Source of the DNA: Breviolum minutum Mf 1.05b.01
Lineage: Eukaryota; Sar; Dinophyceae; Suessiales; Symbiodiniaceae
DNA length: 64,000 nt
NCBI GenBank assembly: GCA_000507305.1
Contig: DF239529.1
Coordinates: 60,445 to 124,444 of the forward strand
Reading direction: 5' to 3'
Shown piece after piece: positions 12,601 to 23,946 of the stretch. The position numbers were made by a program, and so were the translations under genes. Position 1 is the first letter of the stretch. The number at the start of each line of letters is the position of its first letter. Below the pieces are notes generated by a model, which made no database searches, was not told the DNA's origin, and saw only the letters and a list, made by a program, of their open reading frames with translations.

Positions 12601-15600
12601 TTTTTACAGGCATTTGAAGGTAAAGTCTATTTACCTGGTAATTCTTTTTGTGACATTTTCGGGATGGTTATGTGTCTCTTTCAAGGGTTTTGTGATCTCC
12701 AACTAGGGGATTAAAAAGGTCACGACTTGAATCACCTGGTACATGCCATTAACTCATGACTGGTCAACCTACATCTCCCTAAAGTACCCCCCCAGAGATA
12801 AGGGCTTACTAACCATTGGTTTCCCTGAAGGTCTGATTAAACCTGAGGGGAACCCGGTTGACCAACCAGCTGAGGAAAGGCAAAGTCAAGGCGAGAATTC
12901 TGATCACTGGCTCAGCAACACAGCTGCAGGGCCTGCGGAAAAATGGCATGTATATGAAAAGCTATATGAAATCTTATGGGATACAAGGATTTGGTAAGAT
13001 TGCATCAATCAACAGTACTTGTTTGGGTCAGGGATTTCTTGTTTCAAATTGCGATCCAAGAACTAATGCGTTGAAGCCCTTCGCAGTTCATTGTGTTGTT
13101 TTTTTGGTGTGTGTGTGTGTGTGTCTATTATTTGATAGTTTTGACACAGGTTTGCCAGTCACATGTAGTGACTGACAGCCTTAGGGGAGCACTTTTCAAA
13201 CACTTAACTTGCTCATTTGAATGTGCCGCAACATTGTGGAAGAACAACAATGCCATGGGCCATGGGGAAGTGTTTCAGTGTCCATAATTTTGCGACCCAT
13301 TTCCCTTCTCAAAAACAGGTGGAGTTGGTAACAGTTGCGTGTGCAGAGCTCCAAAGGTTGTTAACGTTGCCCTAATCCTCGGTCTATTTTTTTTCTTGAA
13401 CCAAGATTCGGTGATACTGTATTCGAAAACTTACTGAAAGGTTACATTACTTTTCTCTACTCCTTCAATTCTTCAATCCATACAACTCAATCGCCATCAT
13501 TTTGTAGATGTATTGGATTTAGATGGATTTCTAGATGTATTAAAGTTCAATTCTAAAGCGGAAATACTGTTGATGGAAGAACTCCCAAACAATTGCCTCG
13601 CATGTATAAAACCCTAAAAATGATGGGATAAACTAGCAACCTCAAGTGGTTAACCTGATTTCTTCCATCAACAGTCATTTCTTTGGAAGACGGCAGAGCT
13701 CAAAATTTGAACCTCAAAAGTTTTTTGATACCTTCCTGGAAACTAACATCTATCAGAATCAAACATCGCTTTTGAGTCGATGATTTTCCAACTTTCCCCA
13801 GGTGGGATATGTTACTGTAGTTCCGTGGAGTTTTTTTTTGGGGGGGGATGTACTCCCGGCAAATTCCTACCCAGTTTTTTCGTTGGGACATGTTGAGGTC
13901 AGTGACCCTGAAGCTCTTGCAACCTTAGACACTTGGTGGGGATGGATGCAATGGAGTCGGCCTTTTCCAAAAGGCTGCCGTCAGATGTCGTTTTGGGAAT
14001 CATGTGGGCATTCGTTTTTCTGGAAGTTTCTTTTCAGTATTTTTTCTGAAAAGTAAGCTGATGTAAGTGGAATTGTTTCTTCAATGAACCTTTGTTCTTC
14101 AATGTTGGGCACGGTTGTTTCTGACAGTTGTGGAAGTCTATGGAGATGATGCAGTTTTTTTGTTGGGGTGTTGGCAACGTTGTATAGGTGGTTCGGGCCT
14201 TGAAATATCAGTATTATACCCAAAGCCAATGAACGTGTAATGCCGTAAACGGGGGATGATGATGATGATGATGATGAACTCTGAATGATGATGAACCATG
14301 GGGAATGAAACGGATACATCGGTGATGGCGAATGACCCCCAAAAATCGATGAAAATAATGAGGGTGGTACAATTTTGGACTACTAGCTTACTTGGGGCCT
14401 TCTCTCACGCTCCAGTCATCGAAGATAGCAGAACATCCACCTTTTGTAAAATGCATTTAACATAGCAGACGACAAATTTCCAAATTGTGTTAACCAATGA
14501 TTTTGCCCACATACCCTGGCAAGATACCCCAGACTTCCCCTTTCACCCCCACAAAGAAACTGTTGTGTTTAACGTTTGGGGGGCCCATCTTCTAGGGGTT
14601 TATGTGGGTGGGATCTTCTGGCTTCTCACAGCTTCCAAGTTGGTTACCCACCGAAACAGCCCAAGTTGGGAAAACCCACCGAAACACCTGAGGAAGTCTT
14701 TCATCATTTGGTGCAAACAGGGCTGCAGAAAGAATGTGTTGTCGTACGCTCTGCAAGTGAAGTGATGGCATATCGGCCATGGGCATATTACTTTGTGGAA
14801 GCTTGGATCTTGATCTGGATGTTTCCAAAAATAGGGGTACCCTCAAATCATCCATTTTAATAGGCTTTTCCATTATAAACCATCCATTTTGGGGTACCAC
14901 TATTTTTGGAAACACCTATCTTGGGTTCCGTATAAAGTTTACTATTTTATGATGATTTTCCCCATAGTAACAAAAGTTAAATCTGGAAAACAACACCATC
15001 TCTGTTTAAGGGCCCATGTTGGTGCAAATGTTGTCAACAATTTCCCGTACCTGGAGCCTCAAGTGACGCTACGCAACCTCTGATAGGGAGACGTGAGAGC
15101 CATTTCGGAATAGGCTGAAAGGTCTCATCGTAAGGAAAAAAGTGCTTGGTGATATACATGCATATCAATGATGTGAAAAGTTGAGACGCAACTATTTTTA
15201 TGTTGTGAACGTTTGCTTGTGATGAACTAGGGCCTCAATGTATAAATTATGATCGTTTTTGTATTTACCGCAGTCATTTTTGACTTGGGACTCGCAGTCC
15301 TTTTTGGCAAATCAAAGGTCCTTTTCTCTCGTGGTATTCTACGAGATACGAGTTTCGCGCAGACCTTGTTGAGCATGTATGTGGATGTAGAGGATTCCGT
15401 TTCACGGCCTTTGGAGATTGTTACGGTGAATGTGCCTCGGCTACGGTTTGAAGGGTTAGGTCCAGAGTCAAGTAATTATATCATTTGAGTGGATGCCAGA
15501 TTGCAAAGTTGATTTTTCTTGTAATTTTTTTATGCAAATCAAACAGCTGGAACACCTGAATTGCAAGATTCGTTGATACAATTTCCTCCATTACAACAAC

Positions 15601-17621
15601 AAAAGCCACAACAACAATAGCAGCACCATTTTGCCATCATTCATTGCTTGTCAATCATGGAGTTTCCATCATCACTGTGAGGCTGATACTGGGTTTGAGT
15701 TTCCAAGTCCAGAATTTCTCACCGAGTTGGAAGAGAATGGTCGCTATGATCGCATGGTGGGTGGAAGGGAATGATAATAGAGAACGACTATGACTGGATG
15801 GCCAGATGGTTGGGCTTGTTGAAACAGTTCATATCGATTCTCTTTGCTAGAGAGTTTGTGGATGTTTCAGTAGGAGTTGATAAGTTTCGATGGATTTTTC
15901 TATTCTTCTGTGTTTGTCCAGACGGTTGTTCCACGTTGTTCCTAACTCTCAACAAAATGGAGATGAACAATCAGACATCCTGGGTGGTCAAAAGTTTTCT
16001 CGTTGACTTGGACGAAGGTTGCAGGGTGTGTATCCGGGTTTTTCAGCAGCAGCTGTGTTGTTGATCTCTAATACTCCAATTTTTCCTGCCTCAACAAAGA
16101 AAGCCCCCAACAAACCACACCATTTTCAGAGAGGAAAACAGGTGAAAAGGATGCAATATCCATCCTCTCCACCTATGAGGCCTTGGAAAGATAGGTCCTC
16201 ATCTTGGTGAACCATTGGCAAAGGCATATCGTTCTTTGTTGAAACTCAGTCGCAACGTCGTGCAGCAAAATCCACGGTTCAACAGCGTTGACACAGGAAC
16301 CAAAAAGGACGAAACGTGTTGGTGTGAAGGCACAAGCTTTGGGAAGCTGGTTCTTTGCAACAAATATATGGCCTTATTTGTTTTGTTTTTCCGTAGTGAG
16401 TGGAAACGTTTTTTGTTCTGTGCGCTGAGCACTTTTCTGAAGTGGGTTGTGAAGTACGCGACATGTCTACGTTTTTGTCTTGAGATGTTTATGTTAGTTG
16501 CTCCATGCATGAAACATATTATGTACGACATGTGTACATAAAATATTGTACTATAGATGTGTCATGATTTTGAAAACCTCTGATATCTTTTATTAGTAGT
16601 TATGATACTGTTTATGAATATCAATGCATATTGATGATATCGAATGATTCAGTACAATGCATACATATGTACTTATAATATATACATATATATACATACA
16701 TGCAATGCAGTACAGACAGTGCTGTAATGTTTTGTCTGCACACAAATAGTATACTGTACAAGTATCCACACTTCAAATCGGATCAAGATCATTTTCAATC
16801 ACCCCTTTTTGTCATCGATTCCTCGCAGTTTTTGTCCGTACTTTGAACTCAATCACTTTGCGCCGCTGTTGCGTTTTTTCCGCTTGTTTTTCAGGAACGT
16901 TTTGGCCTTGCCATTGTCACCCATGGGTTCAGAAGGCCTGCTGGAAAAGCAAGTCTCAGAGATTTGTCGACGCTTCCGTCGCTATCAGAACTCTGTCTTT
17001 GTGTCTTGGATATTTTGTCCGCGAAAACAATGGCCTGTCCCCATCTTCTTTTTTGGATCTGTAGTAACCTAGGTAGTGGTTTCAAATACTTTTTATTTTC
17101 ACCCCTATTTGGGGAAGATTCCAAATTTTGACTAATATTTTCAGATGGGTTGAAACCACAACCCAGTATCAGTAACATGTGTCCCTTTTGGGGGGCCTGT
17201 AAAACAGAGGGTTGTTTTGTTTTATTATTTTTTGGGTTTGGTTTGGGAGATTTGGGGAAAAGGTGGCCTGATAGTTGTTTTTTGGGTTTAAATGCATATT
17301 GGAATCAGATCACCCGTTCACCAACCAGTACCAGCAGCTGGTACCAAATGATGGCGAATCCAAATGCTGGAGCCATAGTGATCTCATTGGACATGTTTTT
17401 GTTTGTTTTTTGAGGAGGGGGGAACCCTGCAATTTTATGCATGAATTATCCTTGTCCACAAAAACCCAAGAGTAAGCAGAAATTCATGAATGTGCCCTTC
17501 ACAATGCTGTTTTCACTGCAGGTTTGATGTGAATCACCAGCCCTACAGTGATGCTATGGAAGGTCGGTCCAAATATGTTAAGACCAAGAATTCATTGATC
17601 TTTGGACCTACTTCCCTCTAG
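6684..17621 (+). CDS. membrane-anchored TIR-like domain protein, 20-exon model
   Basis: Exons: 6684-6842, 7285-7377, 7494-7523, 7823-7885, 8168-8189, 8550-8661, 9016-9066, 9695-9741, 10229-10296, 11150-11314, 11663-11734, 12330-12359, 12891-12922, 13903-13927, 14693-14797, 15318-15431, 15682-15756, 16191-16240, 16895-16987, 17522-17621. Together they give 1506 nt in one frame, ending in TAG. The first 150 or so residues are hydrophobic (VLGWILAVAV joined to VFFMALAGWAPETLLTVV). A TIR-like fold follows: YFGIFLCHHKGGAGSLCRLLK, then VFLDSDQ joined to LEDLDLIFD, then VVVVLTAELLKRMWCAG joined to EIVTAFKNK. A second half reads ARILITG, VVVRSASEVMAYRPWAYYFV, LFSRGILRD, AKAYRSLL joined to NVLALPLSPMGSEG. 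The repeated phase agreement and the family-like order support the model. Donors are GT, GC and GA. The 5' exon may not be the first, and the boundaries at 9741/10229 and 12359 are uncertain. The activity (NAD hydrolysis or scaffold) is unknown. Confidence 0.75.
7584..7690. mobile_element. TIR element, GGTATATTTACC family
   Basis: The left arm (GGATCCATGTATGGTATATT) returns inverted at the right end. It lies in the intron after exon 7494-7523, about 60 nt from the donor. Confidence 0.75.
8237..8358. mobile_element. TIR element, TGTTGATGGAAGAA family
   Basis: The inverted ends are imperfect. The core (GGGTTTTATACATCCCAGGTGG, split at its middle) is shared with the copy at 11025-11128 and appears inverted at 13566-13674. 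Confidence 0.65.
8379..8494. mobile_element. TIR element, single copy family
   Basis: A left arm around TAGGTGGTAGGTACCATATA pairs with a right arm reading TATATGCGACCTACCACCTG. It sits in the intron just before exon 8550-8661. A degenerate relative may lie near 50117. Confidence 0.65.
9804..9905. mobile_element. TIR-like element, AGTACATGGC family
   Basis: Repeats of GTTAGTACATGGC at the left face an inverted CATCTACTTTTACC-type end. It lies in the intron between exons 9695-9741 and 10229-10296. Relatives are at 19173-19235 and 21525-21643. Confidence 0.5.
10421..10527. mobile_element. TIR element, CCCTCCCTGAAAC family
   Basis: CCCCTCCCTGAAACTAA at the left pairs with TTAGTTTCAGGGAGGG at the right. 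The inner GGGGCTATGT and TCTTCCAACCAT blocks are shared with the copies at 34274 and 51151. Confidence 0.85.
11025..11128. mobile_element. TIR element, TGTTGATGGAAGAA family
   Basis: Its left edge reads TGATGGAAGAAATATTGCACC and its right edge ATGTCTCCCATCAATAGT. It ends 21 nt before the exon at 11150 of the TIR-like gene. Confidence 0.65.
11512..11622. mobile_element. TIR-like element, AAGTGACCTTTT family
   Basis: This block appears inverted at about 12630-12745, and a diverged relative starts near 10719. It occupies the intron upstream of the exon at 11663. Confidence 0.55.
12630..12745. mobile_element. inverted copy of the AAGTGACCTTTT family
   Basis: ACCTGGTAATTCTTTTTGTG and GGTCACGACTTGAATCACC mirror the 11512-11622 element. 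It lies in the intron before the exon at 12891. Confidence 0.55.
13566..13674. mobile_element. TIR element, ACTGTTGATGGAAGAA family
   Basis: This copy has the cleanest ends of its family: ACTGTTGATGGAAGAA at the left and TTCTTCCATCAACAGT at the right. It lies in the intron between exons 12891-12922 and 13903-13927. Confidence 0.8.
14817..14920. mobile_element. TIR element, GGGTGTTTCCAAAAAT family
   Basis: GATGTTTCCAAAAATAGGGG at the left pairs with ATTTTTGGAAACACC at the right. It starts 19 nt after the inferred GA donor at 14798. Confidence 0.8.
17069..17165. mobile_element. TIR element, GTGGTTTCAAA family, splice-like ends
   Basis: Its ends are CTAGGTAGTGGTTTCAAAT and GGTTGAAACCACAACCCAG. 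An internal pyrimidine tract ending TTTTCAG precedes ATGGGTTGAAACC. It lies in the last intron of the TIR-like gene. Confidence 0.85.
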
Positions 17622-18209
17622 GAAGTATAGGTTGGCAAGAAGACTTCCAGGGTCAGGGTCAAGTCCCAAGGAATTTTTGATGGCTTGCCCAGACTGCCCA
17701 TAGTTGGAGGTTAACCGTCCAAACCCTGAATATACATATATATATATATACATAGTTTGAAAATCCTTGGCAGAAAATTGGAAAATTCTGAATTTGACAA
17801 ATTGTTGCAAACATGACAACATAGCCTAACAAACACCATCCTCATCCTCTCTTTTTTTTTGGTTTCTCACACGTTTTTCTCCTGCAATGAGCCCATGAAA
17901 GATATTTCACTTAGGTCTGTTAGATCCCACGGGACCTTGAACTTTCGAAACCAAACGCGCCCAGGCTCTTGCTTTGGATGATGAGGACGATCAAAAAGTA
18001 GCAGGCACCAACGGTTTGCAAAAAAAACGGCAGCACTAAATAAACACCACAGACAAAAAAACAAGTTGACATACGATAATCTTGAAATAATAAAAGGCTG
18101 CAGGAATTTTCCTGATTTATTGTGATGGCATCTCTATTTGCTGCACATTTGTGGAAAATAGGCAGATTTTGGAAGGTTCCACACAAACAAAAACTCCCGG
18201 AAACCCCAG
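17622..18209. other. no exon recognised after the TIR-like gene
   Basis: An AT microsatellite lies at about 17733-17752. No convincing coding frame or polyadenylation signal was identified. Confidence 0.5.
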
Positions 18210-18346
18210 GTGATGGCGCTGATCCTTCTGACATCTTCGCATCTCCTAAGGATGCGGATGTCATGGGCCTCAGGAAGAGATTTTGGTCGTCGTTTTTCAC
18301 CATTTTTTTTAACCGGAGAAAAAAAACACCTTTAAAAGGAGCGTGA
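18210..18346 (+). CDS. putative exon, unknown product
   Basis: It begins after a CCCCAG acceptor and is open to TGA at 18344-18346. It encodes DGADPSDIFASPKDADVMGL followed by a basic and aromatic tail. No family is recognised. It may be shorter than drawn. Confidence 0.3.
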
Positions 18347-18833
18347 ATCGACCCGGAATAGTGGTTTTTTGAAGATGTTGGTGTTGGCTAATCACACTTT
18401 CCTTTTGAGTTTTTGGCACCTCTTTAGAGGATATGTTCGTCTTTTTTGGGGTTTAATGTTTTGTTGGGGAGATGGATGATGAAGGATTTTGTCATAGGAT
18501 TGGATGTTTTTTTCCGTGAAAATTGTCAAATTTGTCAAAGTTGACGGGGTCGATCACTACATTAAAATCAATCCTGCGAAGATGGGAAGATCCTATTAGA
18601 AGTTTTGTTGAAGGAGATTACTGTAGCTTACTTCAGATTCTACTACTTTTCACGAGCTCTTCACAATTCACGAGTTTTTTTCCCTACACCAAAGTTGCAA
18701 CATTTGAGAGTGTTGTGGCATGCTTTTCGCCCTGCTGCTGGCTTCACTTTTTTCCAGGATAAACAAAAAACCCATCCTTCTTGAAGCTTGAAAAATTAGA
18801 CACCTAAGGACGTCTTTGACGGATTAGGAGAAG

Positions 18834-19049
18834 GTGGAAGCTTCCGAAGAATTGGGAAGTGACTCGATTTGTGAATCTGTTTTTTCTCTAAGTTGCTGGT
18901 ACCTCTGATCCCAAGATCCCATCGAAGCAGCCAATCCCGGATCGATCCTTCCAACTGTTGGGATGGATTCTGGATTGGAGTTTGACGGAATCCAATCCAG
19001 CCACAAATTCAAAGTCATGTGATTCAGAAATATGTAGCTACCCATAGGA
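18834..19049 (+). CDS. putative exon region, two alternative frames
   Basis: After a GAGAAG acceptor one frame reads VEASEELGSDSICESVFSLS to a stop at 18908. A second frame (GTSDPKIPSKQPIPDRSFQ) runs on to about 19049, where a TIR element begins. One is probably exonic. The product is unknown. Confidence 0.25.
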
Positions 19050-19142
19050 TCCATCTTAGTACGGTATATTTACCAACATGGATGCTTGCTTTTGATGGCA
19101 AGTGGGTTAGGTAAATATATACCAGTCACATGGATCCCAAGG
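19041..19142. mobile_element. TIR element, GGTATATTTACC family
   Basis: CCCATAGGATCCATC at the left and CACATGGATCCCAAGG at the right bracket inverted GGTATATTTACC and GGTAAATATATACC blocks. Confidence 0.7.
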
Positions 19143-19172
19143 TCTATAGAATTTTACATGCCTGATAGTCAA

Positions 19173-19235
19173 AATACATGGCACAGACCCTTAAAGGCAC
19201 GCAAATGACCACAATACATCGAGACTGTGCCATGT
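19173..19235. mobile_element. short AGTACATGGC-family element
   Basis: ATACATGGCACAG faces an inverted CTGTGCCATGTAC end about 60 nt away. Confidence 0.6.
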
Positions 19236-19401
19236 ACTTTTCAATTAGATACTGTATTCTTAACCACCAGGAAACCAGCATGACTGGCTGGAACATGCAC
19301 CATGTATGAGTCGATGTATTTCCTATTGAAAACTGGGGACTTTCCTATTGAAACTGGGAGTTTTCCAATTGAAACTGGGGATTTACCATTCGACCCAACA
19401 G

Positions 19402-19523
19402 TACCAAGTTATGCCGGGGCTCTTGGCCTGGCATTAGTAGCACTCTACAGTAGTATCCACCTGTTGAGTCGATCCCTATCAAAAATGAAGATGTTTGTTT
19501 TGCGGATGACTTATGTAGATTGA
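19402..19523 (+). CDS. putative exon with a transmembrane helix
   Basis: After a CAACAG acceptor the frame encodes YAGALGLALVALYSSIHLL followed by a basic stretch to a TGA at 19523. Just upstream, 19320-19390 holds three copies of a 22-bp repeat that would read as TGDFPIE-type repeats in the same frame. Unknown product. Confidence 0.35.
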
Positions 19524-19985
19524 TTTGTTTCAGTTGAAAGATTCTTGTAAATTCCTTCAGGTTTTATGGTCGGCATGGTTCAAATTGACTCTGAAAACAT
19601 GAAGAATTTTCGAAGAATGAGAGCCAAATGAGAGTCGCCAGTAGCGATTTTTTGAAACAAGAAACTTGGCGCTGGTGGCTTCTAAACACAGCTGATGTGC
19701 TTATGCTCGATTCTGATTCTAATTCCTGTTGTGAAGTATGAGCACTTGGGAATGAGGATTAGAGCAGGTCAACCCGAAATTACGATACTGCTAGATTCTT
19801 AGATAGTTACTGTATTACAACCATCCATCATCCCTTTCTTTTGCAACGATCATGAATTACATAATGTAATTCATGATCGCATGATAAGTCATATAATTAA
19901 CACTATTAAGCCTGTGTAAATATGCTATTTGATCTACGATTATTTGTGGAAATCTCAAATCCTGGCCCCAGAAGGTTTGAGCTGA

Positions 19986-20189
19986 ATGAGGCCGGGACAA
20001 GGGGTGATAGTCCATGTGTACTATCCATCCCTTAAACTGTCTAGTGAAGGTAGCTTTCGGGTTCCGGGGCAACTTTCCCCCGTCAGGTCAGTCGCATGGA
20101 CGGCAGCTGGGACACTGATTGACGTCACTGAGGAGGATTGGGATCCTTCAGGATTCTTGGACCGACAAATTGGCGTCATCAAGTCTTGA
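19986..20189 (+). CDS. 67-codon frame with ATG, unknown product
   Basis: It runs from ATG at 19986 to TGA at 20189 and includes SVAWTAAGTLIDVTEEDWD. The upstream in-frame stop suggests either a true start or a nearby acceptor. Composition is protein-like. No family match. Confidence 0.35.
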   Translation: MRPGQGVIVHVYYPSLKLSSEGSFRVPGQLSPVRSVAWTAAGTLIDVTEEDWDPSGFLDRQIGVIKS

Positions 20190-20689
20190 CTACCTCAAAA
20201 ACCAAAAAGAAATGGCCAGTTACCTAAGCAACAAAAATTGCATTTTTGAACAAAACGGCTGACGTGCTTTTTTTTTTGGGTGTTTTTTTTGACATAATTC
20301 CATTCAAAAAATGGCCTGACCTAAGTCAGAATGATTAGAAATTGTTCCAAAATTCTTGCTGCAACATGCTAAGCATGGAGACCCTCGGATTTCGCTTCGA
20401 TGTTGGGTCTCCAGAAAACCAGGTAAACCAGGTCCATGTTTAACATATTTGAAGGTTTTTAAAGGGCAAAGTATGAAAAAGTCACTGTGAATCATGTAGC
20501 AGTAATTGGTGGGTTTTTAGTTGACATCCAAAAAGATCATCCCCAAGCTATCCTCAGATGGGTTTTTTGGGAGTCGCTGTTGCTTTTGGGTGATGAAAAA
20601 AAACATGTTGCAATTTTGACATGAATTTGGGACACGGTTTCAAAAGAATTCCCCCTAAAACAAAAAGGTTGAAACTCTGTATTTCCGCC

Positions 20690-21370
20690 AAATTTGTTGG
20701 GGTTGAGCGATAGTTTTCCCTACCTAAATGGAGTTATGTCCCCTATAATGTCGATACCGGATTAATAACCCCCCCTCCCCCCCAGCACTAGAAGGTCCAG
20801 AAGATCCAGAAGATATTCAATATGTTTGGAAGTGACCAACCCACCCCCAAATAAAGATCTTTGCTACTCAAGATGAAATTTATCAACTCACCTTCCAGAA
20901 AGGATATTTAATTAGGGTGAGTTGATTAATAGTGAACCATGGAGGGGATATCACCAAACCTTCTGGTAGAGACGGATTTTAAATGGACAGTAGTACGAGG
21001 TCATTGTTTTTGTGATGGCGCAAGTTTTGGGCTTCTATACTTCCATCTCTCCTGGTTTCTTTTGGTAGGGGGCCGCAGGGACCTTGTTCCTTGGATGAGT
21101 AGGAGGATATCTAATTGGGGGGATTGATTAATAATGAGTCATTATGAGGTGGATAATTACCTTCTCAACCTTCTCGATGAGATGAAGGTGCCCGACTCTT
21201 TCAAATGAAGTGGATAAATTGGGGGGGCACTGTGACTGGCCAATTCCAAAATGGGGGTGTCTAATTGGGGCGGACATTTATCCTGTATGGACATTAAATG
21301 GGTCTATACAAGGGTAACTGGGGTTATTAACCCATATAAATGGAGTTATAACCTTACTTATAATTGGCGA
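20690..21370. mobile_element. complex repeat region, probable nested TIR elements
   Basis: Blocks such as AAATGGAGTTAT recur, GATTAATAGTGA and GATTAATAATGAG recur around 20930 and 21125, and ATTGGGGGG motifs repeat. The frame at 20939-21127 lies inside and is not considered a gene. Exact ends are not resolved. Confidence 0.4.
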
Positions 21371-21408
21371 GGGCCGACTTTGCAGCTGCATTTGTGAATT
21401 ACTTTTAG

Positions 21409-23946
21409 GTCGAGAGCGCGCCGGCTCTGTCGAGTCTGTTGCATCCTTGCCATCCACAGCAAGATCAGATGGTTGTTTGGCAGAGACTTATGAGATTGAG
21501 TCTGAGGGCTACCCTATGGTCAAAGTACATGGCGCAGTTGTCAAAAGGTACAGGTTAGCGCATGGCTTGTTTAAACCAAGAAGGAATATGGTGACATGTG
21601 GTGACTGTATGTGACAGTGCCATCTACTCTTACCCTGGTGTATTTGGATGGAATATCTGAGATTGAAAGTGCCAAGCAGCAAGTGAATTGCGGCATTTTT
21701 TGGGTGGATGACTGGCTGGACCTGGCCAAACATATCTCCAAAATTTTTTGGTTGCGAATGGAATCACGATCTAAGGGTAGCATTTTCCAAGCTTAAACCT
21801 GATTTCACCTATGAACTGTAGCTTTCAAGGTTCCATATGTGCCTGTTCAAGCCAAAACTTGACCAACCTCAACAAAAAATCACAAGAAAGTTCCAAATAA
21901 CGCCAAACAAGGAACCAACACTGTCTTTTTTCATTCATTCAAATCAGTTTTTACGTACTGGACCACCAAAAAAAGGGTCGCAGTTGGTCCATTTTGGTGG
22001 GGATTTTCGGGGTTTTCTCATCAACAAGGCCAACTTCCATTGGTTTTGGAGTATCTGGGCTATGGTGAAGTTGAAGGACGTTTGGTCAAAGAAGGTTTCT
22101 AAAAGGCGGGCCTTTAGTGAAGGGGTTGGTTGGTTGGTGCAGGGTAGGGAATGCTCCATGTCGTTGGTTGGTTGGTTGGTTGGTTGATCCAATGTTTTTG
22201 GGGTTCGTTCGGTTTTCACAGGGTTCCTTGGAAGATGTTGAAGAGTAATACTGATCATGGCAATGAAAGATATCTGATTTATTGTAGAAAAGTGATCTGA
22301 GAATATTTGAAACTTCTCAGATCTGGTTTTTTACAACATGATGTTCCGAAATCTGACAAGAATCCGCCCATTTTCCGTTGACAGCTGACAGGTGATACAG
22401 CAAAAGCATTGGCCCGAGCAGGGTTAGGTGTCAGCCAGCAAAATGTCAATGCACAAAAATCGTGGAAGATTTTCACTCATTTACCACCGTGTCAACCCCC
22501 CGAGGAAAATCATCGACTCCAGGTGTTCACCTTTCACAGTGTAAAAACAAGGGGCTATGGGGGATTACTTCGCCTTCAGAAAGGTTGATTAGTTAGTCTC
22601 TCTCCCGGTTATGTCTAAGACATATACAGGTATGGAACATAGACCCTGTATCCATGTAACAACTGGGAATGCAGTTGATGAATTTCTGATCACTATGCGG
22701 TTTCCAGTGGCATATGGGCTCAATTCATCTACATGATGAAGACTTTGGTTCCATGGCAGACGTCTTGTGTTAGAAGTTGGGCCACCATAGCCCTCGCCCG
22801 CCAAGTGAAATTTATGGGACACCATTTTTTCCTATATTTTTTGTACTCGACATGTTCTTAAAAAAAACACAGAACAAAGGTTCTTTTTAGTCCTATAATG
22901 GATAGTTGCTGTCAGAATTGAACTCTAATTGTATAATGTGTTTTGAGGCTAACATTTTGACTAGGGACTAGGATGCGACCTGAAACGTAGCTGAAAAATC
23001 AAAGTTCAGTGCACTAATTCTTTAAAGTTGCAGCAAATCAGGCCTAATTGGTGACCTGATATGATGGGGTTATGGCCGATAGGTTCGGGCAACAAATTTA
23101 TCAAAGCTACACGTTCCAGAAAAGCTTATGTATTATTCACAGCGTAGTCCCTCTTTACGGATTTTTTAGGGATTCCCTTGATTTCGCATGAGAAATTCCT
23201 TGATTTCGCATGAGAAATTGACCATGTTCAAGGGTCCGATTTTCTCGGGGTCTTCTCGGCGGTTGGGCGATGATCAACCTTGATCAACTTCCCCTCCAAC
23301 AACCGAAGGGTTGTTGGGAAGTTTCGCCCCAGTCTTTCTTGTTTGGCCAGGGTGAACGTATCTAAAAGTAGATACTGCCAAATCCCTGGAATTTGTAGGA
23401 AAGTCACGTGTTGTCAGTCTATGTTTAGGCTCCTTATCTAGAGACCTTTGAAATGTGTACAGTCTCTGCTAGGCAACCAAGTTGCATTGTTTTTCCAACT
23501 GCAACTTCCGCTGGTCCGCTGATTCAGATCTTGTGATATTGAAGAGATTCATCAAGCAGAAGGTAAATCAGCAACTTATATTTACATGTAATATATTATG
23601 TATATATATATATATATGTGCATTTATATTTATACGCATCGCTTTGATGATGACCATGATGAACGAAAGATTCAAGTACCAGCCATTGGAACCTGTATTT
23701 ATGGATTGAAGAAATATCGGCCGACGGCTACTCACATTTCTCATTCCTGAAAAGGACGTAGAAATGACACTTGTTTGAGGCAGTTCCGCTCAGTTTTCTT
23801 TCACTTAACTTGGCTGTTCGAGGGATTTTTGTCGTGCACTTGTGACACATTGATTCGGACCCTTGCAGCTGCAGGTGCTGCAGAATTTCTTCTTTTCGGA
23901 AAGCCCCAATGGTTGTAGTGCTTTTGCGTACCAAACGCCTACATAG
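21409..23946 (+). CDS. partial gene chain of four phase-compatible exons, unknown product
   Basis: Exons: 21409-21518 (SVESVASLPSTARSDG), 22385-22522 (LTGDTAKALARAGLGVSQQN), 23473-23562 (WSADSDLVILKRFIKQK) and 23875-23946 (VLQNFFFSESPNG, to a stop). Acceptors are TTTTAG, GACAG, GCTAG and TGCAG. Donors are GTCAAA, GTGTTC and GTAAAT. All junctions after the first exon are phase 0, so the reading stays open. Splice quality is good, but no family is recognised, so identity and the two ends are open. Part of 24521-28739 may continue this gene. Confidence 0.45.
21525..21643. mobile_element. AGTACATGGC-family element
   Basis: AAAGTACATGGCGCAG faces an inverted GACAGTGCCATCTACTCTT end. It begins 6 nt after the donor at 21519. 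Confidence 0.55.
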
